From assembly GCA_934047225.1 (NCBI GenBank), contig CAKOHE010000086.1:186001-250000 (forward strand): DNA of 64,000 bases. Direction: 5' to 3'. Of the stretch, positions 55,373 through 64,000 are shown one piece after another (position 1 is the stretch's first letter; each line of letters begins with the position of its first letter). The translations under genes were made by a program, and so were the position numbers. Source of the stretch: Ypsolopha sequella (Eukaryota > Arthropoda > Insecta > Lepidoptera > Ypsolophidae). The notes below the pieces were generated by a model, which was not told the DNA's origin, made no database searches, and was given only the letters and a program-made list of their open reading frames with translations.

Positions 55373-55601
55373 CCCCCTATTCTGTATCTTTAGTTGCCAA
55401 CTGAACGAGGTGCCTATCATCAAAAACATAGATAAAACTGAAATTACAAAATTGCCTTTAGTGGGTATTGAACTATTAACAATCTGTGTCGTCACTTCAA
55501 GTGCGAACATATCCTTAGGACATCGGAATTCGATAGTATATCTATGTTTTTGATGATAGACACCCAGTCCAGAAGGCAACTAGAGATACATAATAGGCTC
55601 G
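55373..55601. mobile_element. 230-bp nested MITE, copy 2
   Basis: Same position and boundaries as at 54181, one base shorter (gataaaactg versus gataaaaactg). Confidence 0.78.
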
Positions 55602-55980
55602 CTGCTCAGAAAATGAAACCACATGTAGGGAATACCTCTACACAGCCATAAAAAAAACAATTTCGAGAAAATATTTCTGTTTACAGAAATTTGTTTTCTC
55701 GAACAAAATAAATCGTGTTCCAAGTGTGCACCTTCCCTTCCAGTATTACTACATGTCAGTAACCTGCACGAAGCGGCAACATCGCATTTTTAAGCCTGTT
55801 AAAAAAACGTGGTTAGTACGTTACACTTGTGAGCGAAACTAAATTAATTATTAATTTTTAGATGTATTAATAGGAATGTCGAAATGAAATTTAGTACAAA
55901 GAACCCTCATATCATCCCCTATACGTGGTTTCATTTTCTGAGCAGGTCATCATTACATGGTGTATATAATAGGTACATAC

Positions 55981-56073
55981 CTTTGGCGCTGTTTGTTTGA
56001 CATCATCCAAAGCTCTTGATGGTACAGGGGTGGGGTCCATTGTTACCACTGCACTGATCTCACTTTGAAAGAC
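55981..56073 (-). CDS. Linker exon L8 (tandem type, Thr variant)
   Basis: 93 bp, phase 0-0, intact acceptor and GTATGT donor. Confidence 0.72.
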
Positions 56074-56562
56074 CTGAAAGGGGAGATATTTTCCTTTAAA
56101 AAATGTCCTATTACATAATATAATGTAAGCAGTGCCGGATTAAGCCAGCGCGGGGCCTGTAGCAAATTCTAAAAATATATACTGAATACTTAAAAAAATC
56201 GGTTGCACCGCTATATTATGTAAGAAAATAATACTCAACACAATTACGAAACCACTTTTCTCAAGAATGGTTCATATCGAAAGTACTATTATTATCATCC
56301 AAACGTAAATATCGATCATTCCTTATAGATTGGTAGTCAATATAACCCTTTTCAAATCGGTCGGGTTATTACGACTAGCACGGAGAAAATATTAGGGAGT
56401 TCCCTGTTTTGTTTAGCAGTATTGCCAACTTGCGTGTAGTGCGGTGCGAAACATGATTTTTGGTATGACCAGCAGATAGAAAAATAAAATTATAGTTGAT
56501 CATTTTGATGCAAATATTTTCTTCTTAGTAATTTTGACATACAGGGTGTAATGATGACCTGC

Positions 56563-56792
56563 CCCCCTATTCTGTATCTTTAGTTGCCAACTGAACGAGG
56601 TGCCTATCATCAAAAACATAGATAAAAACTGAAATTACAAAATTGCCTTTAGTGGGTATTGAACTATTAACAATCTGTGTCGTCACTTCAAGTGCGAACA
56701 TATCCTTAGGACATCGGAATTCGATAGTATATCTATGTTTTTGATGATAGACACCCAGTCCAGAAGGCAACTAGAGATACATAATAGGCCCG
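56563..56792. mobile_element. 230-bp nested MITE, copy 3
   Basis: Same insertion point as in the two preceding units, so copied by unit duplication. Confidence 0.78.
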
Positions 56793-57170
56793 CTGCTCAG
56801 AAAATGAAACCACATGTAGGGAATACCTCTACAAAGCCATAAAAAAAACAATTTCGAGAAAATATTTCTGTTTACAGAAATTTGTTTTCTCGAACAAAAT
56901 AAATCGTGTTCCAAGTGTGCACCTCCCCTTCCAGTATTTCTACATGTCAGTAACCTGCACGAAGCGGCAACATCGCATTTTTAAGCCTGTTAAAAAACGT
57001 GGTTAGTACGTTACACTTGTGAGCGAAACTAAATTAATAATTAATTTTTAGATGTATTAATAGGAATGTCGAAATGAAATTTAGTACAAAGAACCCTCAT
57101 ATCATCCCCTATACGTGGTTTCATTTTCTGAGCAGGTCATCATTACATGGTGTATATAATAGGTACATAC

Positions 57171-57263
57171 CTTTGGCGCTGTTTGTTTGACATCATCCAA
57201 AGCTCTTGATGGTACAGGGGTGGGGTCCATTGTTACCACTGCACTGATCTCACTTTGAAAGAC
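57171..57263 (-). CDS. Linker exon L9 (tandem type, Thr variant)
   Basis: 93 bp, phase 0-0, intact sites. Confidence 0.72.
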
Positions 57264-58128
57264 CTGAAAGGGGAGATATTTTCCTTTAAAAAATGTCCTA
57301 TTACATAATATAATGTAAGCAGTGCCGGATTAAGCCAGCGCGGGGCCTGTAGCAAATTCTAAAAATATATACTGAATACTTAAAAAAATCGGTTGCACCG
57401 CTATATTATGTAAGAAAATAATACTCAACACAATTACGAAACCACTTTTCTCAAGAATGGTTCATATCGAAAGTACTATTATTATCATCCAAACGTAAAT
57501 ATCGATCATTCCTTATAGATTGGTAGTCAATATAACCCTTTTCAAATCGGTCGGGTTATTACGACTAGCACGGAGAAAATATTAGGGAGTTCCCTGTTTT
57601 GTTTAGCAGTATTGCCAACTTGCGTGTAGTGCGGTGCGAAACATGATTTTTGGTATGACCAGCAGATAGAAAAATAAAATTATAGTTGATCATTTTGATG
57701 CAAATATTTTCTTCTTAGTAATTTTGACATACAGGGTGTAATGATGACCTGCTCAGAAAATGAAACCACATGTAGGGAATACCTCTACAAAGCCATAAAA
57801 AAAAACAATTTCGAGAAAATATTTCTGTTTACAGAAATTTGTTTTCTCGAACAAAATAAATCGTGTTCCAAGTGTGCACCTTCCCTTCCAGTATTACTAC
57901 ATGTCAGTAACCTGCACGAAGCGGCAACATCGCATTTTCAAGCCTGTTAAAAAAACGTGGTTAGTACGTTACACTTGTGAGCGAAACTAAATTAATTATT
58001 AATTTGTAGATGTATTAATAGGAATGTCGAAATGAAATTTAGTACAAAGAACCCTCATATCATCCCCTATACGTGGTTTCATTTTCTGAGCAGGTCATCA
58101 TTACATGGTGTATATAATAGGTACATAC

Positions 58129-58221
58129 CTTTGGCGCTGTTTGTTTGACATCATCTAAAGCTCTTGATGGTACAGGGGTGGGGTCCATTGCTACCACTGC
58201 ACTGATCTCACTTTGAAAGAC
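58129..58221 (-). CDS. Linker exon L10 (tandem type)
   Basis: 93 bp, phase 0-0, Ala variant, one silent change (TTG to TTA in ALDD). Its unit shares private variants with that of L3. Confidence 0.72.
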
Positions 58222-59061
58222 CTGAAAGGGGAGATATTTTTCTTTAAAAAATGTCCTATTACATAATATAATGTAAGCAGTGCCGGATTAAGCCAGCGCG
58301 GGGCCTGTAGCAAATTCTAAAAATATATACTGAATACTTAAAAAAATCGGTTGCACCGCTATATTATGTAAGAAAATAATACTCAACACAATTACGAAAC
58401 CACTTTTCTCAAGAATGGTTCATATCGAAAGTACTATTATTATCATCCAAACGTAAATATCGATCATTCCTTATAGATTGGTAGTCAATATAACCCTTTT
58501 CAAATCGGTCGGGTTATTACGACTAGCACGGAGAAAATATTAGGGAATTCCCTGTTTTGTTTAGCAGTATTGCCAACTTGCGTGTAGTGCGGTGCGAAAC
58601 ATGAATTTTTGGTATGACCAGCAGATAGAAAAATAAAATTATAGTTGATCATTTTGATGCAAATATTTTCTTCTTAGTAATTTTGACATACAGGGTGTAA
58701 TGATGACCTGCTCAGAAAATGAAACCTCATGTAGGGAATACCTCTACAAAGCCATAAAAAAAATCAATTTCGAGAAAATATTTCTGTTTACAGAAATTTG
58801 TTTTCTCGAACAAAATAAATCGTGTTCCAAGTGTGCACCTTCCCTTCCAGTATTACTACATGTCAGTAACCTGCACGAAGCGGCAACATCGCATTTTCAA
58901 GCCTGTTAAAAAAACGTGGTTACACTTGTGAGCGAAACTAAATTAATTATTAATTTGTAGATGTATTAATAGGAATGTCGAAATGAAATTTAATACAAAG
59001 AACCCTCATATCATCCCCTATACGTGGTTTCATTTTCTGAGCAGGTCATCATTACATGGTG

Positions 59062-59105
<44 letters not shown>

Positions 59106-59173
59106 CTTTATTTCAAACCATTGGTCTATATTTTAAATTACAAGATAAGATTTTAAAAACTAAAACTAATTAA

Positions 59174-60523
59174 ATTCAAATTCAAATTCAAATTCAAATA
59201 GTTTATTTTGCAAAGCAGGTATAGATATATACACTTTTTACACGTCAAATTTAATCTAATAAAGAAAATATATGTAATAGAATAATAAATGTACATGAAC
59301 TAAATTAAAGGTTTATTTAATTTATGTAGCAATATATTTACGATTAAAATGATAGGTAAAATATATATTATACAAGGTAAAATCCAATCAGCCGCCCGAA
59401 CCCATACCGGAGACCCGGCCAGGGACCAGGAACAAGGTTCAATGATCACCAACCAAGCCCCCAGCACGAATCCAGGCGGCCGACCAAATCCCATCCTATA
59501 TACTACAAACTAATAGGTTACATATATAAATACATGCCTACCTCCGCCCATTCGATTAGTCTTGCTAAGAAGAAGGGCAAGAAACTTAGCAAGATCATGT
59601 CTTTTTTTCAACATAAAACTTATACTATACAATATATGACTTATATCTACTTTAACCAAGGGATAAGAAAATACAAGACAGTAGGAATTCAGGTTAATGA
59701 AAAAAAGAAAAACATATATATCTTTGTCTACCTGTCTCATATAGTCCTTTTCCTTTTACAGTCTGTAATCAATTAATGTTTACACCTTAGAGGAATCATA
59801 AGTTAAGAAATTATACTATTTAATTAAATTATAACTTACTACGAGTATCATTATCACTGTAACACCATGCTTCACCATCATCCAAATATTCATTTATTTT
59901 ATAATATGCCTTTTTCAATAGGCCCTGCTTAATATACAGTTTAAACTTATTCTCTGACAAAGTAAGGACCTCCTTTGGAAGTTTATTGTAAAATCTTATA
60001 CCATGTCCTACAAAAGAGGTACTCACCTTAGCGAGTCTGATTTTTGGAAAAGCCAGTTTATGCTTATTTCTGGTCTCCTTACAATGTTGCTTACCAAGCC
60101 TTGGGAAAGACTCAACATTTTTTCTGACATATCTAAGGACTTGGTAAATATATTCACAAGGAACCGTTAATATATTAATTTCTTTGAACTTTTGTCTTAA
60201 TGAATCCCGGTGCTTCATATTATAAATAGCCCGAATTGCTCTCTTCTGCAAAACAAAGACTGCGTCTGTATCCGCGGCTCTACCCCATAACAGCATGCCG
60301 TATGACATAATGCTGTGAAAGTAACTAAAATAGACTAGTCTAGCAGTATCTACATCAGTAATTTGTCTTATGCGTCTAACAGCGTATGCGGCCGAACTAA
60401 GTCTACCACATAGGGCTTCTATGTGGGGACCCCACTGAAGACGAGAGTCTACCGTAATGCCTAAAAACTTTGTTTCGTTAACTAACTCCAGCTTGGACCC
60501 CTGCAAAAGCAAATTACAATTAT
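59174..60523 (-). mobile_element. 5'-truncated LINE (family T) nested in family R copy 2
   Basis: Tail 'aaattcaaattcaaattcaa' at the low end, AATTA on both sides. The empty site is in copy 1 at about 49267-49272 ('actaattatacattttc'). Confidence 0.85.
59829..60520 (-). CDS. LINE ORF2 C-terminal region (family T)
   Basis: About 230 codons of post-RT sequence: KFLGITVDSRLQWGPHIEAL, YGMLLWGRAADTDAVFVLQK, FVGHGIRFYNKLPKEVL, ending DNDTRSKL. The catalytic RT region is missing through 5' truncation. Similar to Jockey/CR1-group C-termini. The ATG at 60527 belongs to the host LINE, not to this one. Confidence 0.8.
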
Positions 60524-60559
60524 ACATTTTCTTCCAACAAATCGTAACACAACTTAATA

Positions 60560-61998
60560 TTAAGGTATGTGCGCCATAGGTTTTAATAAATTTGTCCAGA
60601 AAGTCGCAATTGAACGGCTGTAGTCATGAACAGTCCTTACTAAGCCATTGCTAGTGGTAGAAAGAGCCAACCTAAAACTCGCCACCCGCTGCCTGATAAC
60701 TGCCTCAGCACACGGCAGGCGCGCCTCAGCAAACATCGTGGACGCACTGCACCATCGTGGCAGACGGAAGAGAATGCGGAAAGCATCATTGTATTGTACT
60801 TTAAATCTTCGGAAGTTTTCCTTTAAATACTTCGTCCATAAATGCGGCGTGTACATAGTTTGACAGTATGTTTTAAAAAGGAGCAACTTCGAGTCACGAG
60901 ATCCCTTGCAGAACTTACGACCTATCATATTGGCACGGACCGCTAATGAACGTCTCTCTCTATCCAAATCAGCATCATCATGAAGATCACATGTAACCCA
61001 GTGTCCAAGGTATTTAAAACTTTTAACGAACGAAATACTATCCCCGTTCAGGTAAACCGGAAAAGGACAAACAGCCTTACTGTTCTCGGAAAACACCATA
61101 CCCACAGACTTAGCGGTATTGTAGACCAACTTGTGTTCAAACGCATACTTTTCGCAGATAACCAAGAGACGCCTCAGAGCTGCGGCTGATGGGCTCAGGA
61201 GGACCATGTCATCGGCGTAGCTAAGATTGTTCACACACTCACCGCCAATATGACATCCGACACGCATCTCCCTGAGCTCACCAATCAAAGCATCAACGTA
61301 CAGGTTAAAGAGCAAGGGGGAGGTAAGTCCCCCCTGCCTCACCCCGCACGGCAACACAAATTGCTCTGACAGCGCCCCGCACCACCTAACCATGTTCCTC
61401 TGATCTGCGTACCAGCTGGCAAGGATGTTGATCATGTCTGGAGGCACACCTCTTTCACGCAGTTTATTCCAAAGAATTCTGTAGTCCACTCTATCGAACG
61501 CGCGGCTCAAATCGAGAAAACATGCAAACACCGGAGTTTTTCTCTCAATATAGTATTTGATGGTCTGTTTTAGAGAGAAAATTGCGAAATCAGTAGAACT
61601 ATCTCTCTTAAATCCAAATTGAGCATCGTTAATGCTAATAAATTTTGACAAAATATCTAAAATAATGGAATCAAATAATTTTGCACATGTTGTAGCTAGA
61701 GATATCGGGCGATAATTTTTACTATCAGATGCTAACACTGTCTTACTTTTAATAATAGGCGAGACTACGGTTTCAAGTAGATCCGATGGTAAGTGAGCGT
61801 GCCTCAGACACGCATTAAAGAACACAGAGAGGAACACCACCACCCACGGGCCCCCGAAACGCAGATGCTCAACGCCAATGCTGTCGTGACCAGCAGACTT
61901 ACCTAGCTTCATTGCTCTCAGCGTATTAAAAACCTTACTCTCTGAGATATGCGAATAAGCAGCTACATGGTCAGGACTAAATTTGGATTGGTCGTCGG
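60560..61998 (-). CDS. LINE reverse transcriptase, truncated ORF2, copy 2
   Basis: The same protein as at 49310-50748, residue for residue as far as I can compare, including YADDMVLLS, with the same readthrough from the damaged linker exon. Identity shows that this copy arose by recent duplication of the unit, not by an independent insertion. Confidence 0.85.
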
Positions 61999-62012
61999 AA
62001 ATAGGTACATAC

Positions 62013-62103
62013 TTTGGCGCTGTTTGTTTGACATCATCCAAAGCTCTTGATGGTACAGGGGTGGGGTCCATTGCTACCACTGCACTGATCCACTTTGAAA
62101 GAC
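62013..62103 (-). pseudogene. Linker exon L11 (two 1-bp deletions, fused to RT frame)
   Basis: Carries the same two single-base deletions as L4. Confidence 0.75.
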
Positions 62104-62967
62104 CTGAAAGGGGAGATATTTTCCTTTAAAAAATGTCCTATTACATAATATAATGTAAGCAGTGCCGGATTAAGCCAGCGCGGGGCCTGTAGCAAATTCT
62201 AAAAATATATACTGAATACTTAAAAAAATCGGTTGCACCGCTATATTATGTAAGAAAATAATACTCAACACAATTACGAAACCACTTTTCTCAAGAATGG
62301 TTCATATCGAAAGTACTATTATTATCATCCAAACGTAAATATCGATCATTCCTTATAGATTGGTAGTCAATATAACCCTTTTCAAATCGGTCGGGTTATT
62401 ACGACTAGCACGGAGAAAATATAAGGGAATTCCCTGCTTTGTTTAGCAGTATTGCCAACTTGCGTGTAGTGCGGTGCGAAACATGATTTTTGGTATGACC
62501 AGCAGATAGAAAAATAAAATTATAGTTGATCATTTTGATGCAAATATTTTCTTCTTAGTAATTTTGACATACAGGGTGTAATGATGACCTGCTCAGAAAA
62601 TGAAACCACATGTAGGGAATACCTCTACAAAGCCATAAAAAAAACAATTTCGAGAAAATATTTCTGTTTGCAGAAATTTGTTTTCTCGAACAAAATAAAT
62701 CGTGTTCCAAGTGTGCACCTTCCCTTCCAGTATTACTACATGTCAGTAACCTGCACGAAGCGGCAACATCGCATTTTCAAGCCTGTTAAAAAAACGTGGT
62801 TAGTACGTTACACTTGTGATCGAAACTAAATTAATTATTAATTTGTAGATGTATTAATAGGAATGTCGAAATGAAATTTAGTACAAAGAACCCTCATATC
62901 ATCCCCTATACGTGGTTTCATTTTCTGAGCAGGTCATCATTACATGGTGTATATAATAGGTACATAC

Positions 62968-63060
62968 CTTTGGCGCTGTTTGTTTGACATCATCCAAAGC
63001 TCTTGATGGTACAGGGGTGGGGTCCATTGCTACCACTGCACTGATCTCACTTTGAAAGAC
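62968..63060 (-). CDS. Linker exon L12 (tandem type)
   Basis: 93 bp, phase 0-0, Ala variant, intact sites. Confidence 0.72.
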
Positions 63061-63929
63061 CTGAAAGGGGAGATATTTTCCTTTAAAAAATGTCCTACTC
63101 CTATTACATAATATAATGTAAGCAGTGCCGGATTAAGCCAGCGCGGGGCCTGTAGCAAATTCTAAAAACATATACTGAATACTTAAAAAGATCGGTTGCA
63201 CCGCTATATTATGTAAGAAAATAATACTCAACACAATTACGAAACTACTTTTCTCAAGAATAGTTCATATCGAAAGTACTATTATTATCATCCAAACGTA
63301 AATATCGATCATTCCTTATAGATTGGTAGTCAATATAACCCTTTTCAAATCGGTCGGGTTATTACGACTAGCACGGAGAAAATATTAGGGAATTCCCTGT
63401 TTTGTTTAGCAGTATTGCCAACTTGCGTGTAGTGCGGTGCGAAACATGATTTTTGGTATGACCAGCAGATAGAAAAATAAAATTATAGTTGATCATTTTG
63501 ATGCAAATATTTTCTTCTTAGTAATTTTGACATACAGGGTGTAATGATGACCTGCTCAGAAAATGAAACCACATGTAGGGAATACCTCTACAAAGCCATA
63601 AAAAAACAATTTCGAGAAAATATTTCTGTTTACAGAAATTTGTTTTCTCGAACAAAATAAATCGTGTTCCAAGTGTGCACCTTCCCTTCCAGTATTACTA
63701 CATGTCAGTAACCTGCACGAAGCGGCAACATCGCATTTTTAAGCCTGTTAAAAAAACGTGGTTAGTACGTTACACTTGTGAGCGAAACTAAATTAATTAT
63801 TAATTTGTAGATGTATTAATAGGAATGTCGAAATGAAATTTAGTACAAAGAACCCTCATATCATCCCCTATACGTGGTTTCATTTTCTGAGCAGGTCATC
63901 ATTACATGGTGTATATAATAGGTACATAC

Positions 63930-64000
63930 CTTTGGCGCTGTTTGTTTGACATCATCCAAAGCTCTTGATGGTACAGGGGTGGGGTCCATTGTTACCACTG
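63930..64000 (-). CDS. Linker exon L13 (tandem type, cut by window end)
   Basis: The first 71 bp counted from the donor side are present; Thr variant. Array and gene continue upstream beyond 64000, where a THAP exon and promoter would be expected. Confidence 0.7.

Larger units (their letters stand above)
59065..61998 (-). mobile_element. 5'-truncated LINE (family R), copy 2, with nested LINE
   Basis: Same boundaries as 49171-50748, with a longer (TTA)n tail (59065-59104) and a 1.35-kb family T insertion at 59174-60523. Confidence 0.82.
47439..64000 (-). repeat. Tandem array of ~955-bp exon-plus-intron units
   Basis: Each unit has a 93-bp exon, its acceptor and GTATGT donor, a ~365-bp MITE and common intron sequence ('gtgccggattaagccagcgc'). 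Exon starts lie at 48233, 50763, 51718, 53599, 54791, 55981, 57171, 58129, 62013, 62968 and 63930. Spacing is 955-965 bp, 1,190 bp in three units with an extra MITE, and longer where LINEs inserted. Units are nearly identical. The array continues past the window end. Confidence 0.92.

Noticed and set aside
47439..64000. Regularly spaced repeats as a CRISPR-like array
   Set aside because: Units are ~955 bp, contain spliced exons and transposons, and the DNA is eukaryotic.

Overview
The window is AT-rich eukaryotic DNA packed with nested transposable elements, most consistent with an insect and probably a lepidopteran. The reasons are CR1-like LINEs whose ORF1 resembles the FP-type domain found in lepidopteran LINEs, the dispersed 'actgctggacataggcct' motif, 1-kb TA-flanked foldback elements, a Helitron-like 'gggtcgctag' end, and introns with ordinary GT/AG sites. 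No bacterial features are present.

Layout. 1-1800: foldback/tandem repeat, a tRNA-related SINE-like repeat and a hAT MITE inside a palindrome. 2085-5035: two phase-compatible exons forming the 3' end of a plus-strand host gene of unknown function; part of the first exon and its splice donor are duplicated in tandem. 5420-10052: TA foldback, then a MULE element with 22-bp TIRs and an 8-bp target duplication, its transposase split by a small LINE fragment. 10.2-22.7 kb: decayed transposon landscape, including a foldback with six CTCGAGCG subrepeats, a pogo-like transposase pseudogene interrupted by a hAT, an old LINE split by several MITEs, and more foldbacks.

The main object is a minus-strand P-element/THAP9-like transposase gene whose exons are scattered over more than 41 kb. 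The C-terminal exon is at 24132-22932, then going upstream 27985-27797, 40629-40383 and 42069-41364, followed by a series of linker exons from 45143 to the end of the window. All the splice phases I could test agree. The 12.4-kb intron between 40383 and 27985 holds two LINEs in the opposite orientation, a near-complete one (29964-33371) and a full-length one with both ORFs open (33691-38776).

Upstream of the transposase exons a symmetric phase 0-0 exon (93 bp, core DPTPVPSRALDD) is repeated in 13 recognisable copies. Eleven of these lie in recent tandem units of about 955 bp. The units have been modified by a reverse-transcriptase LINE inserted just after a splice donor (present twice, identical protein), a 230-bp MITE in three consecutive units, and two fragments of another LINE. 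A P-type TIR element with a THAP-like first exon (45216-47434) sits in the same gene, and an internally deleted copy of it lies at 42637-43223. The transposase exons carry two in-frame stops and two frameshifts, so the protein is probably no longer made full length, although the splice sites are preserved. Coordinates of exons come from reading splice motifs by eye; ends of decayed elements are approximate.
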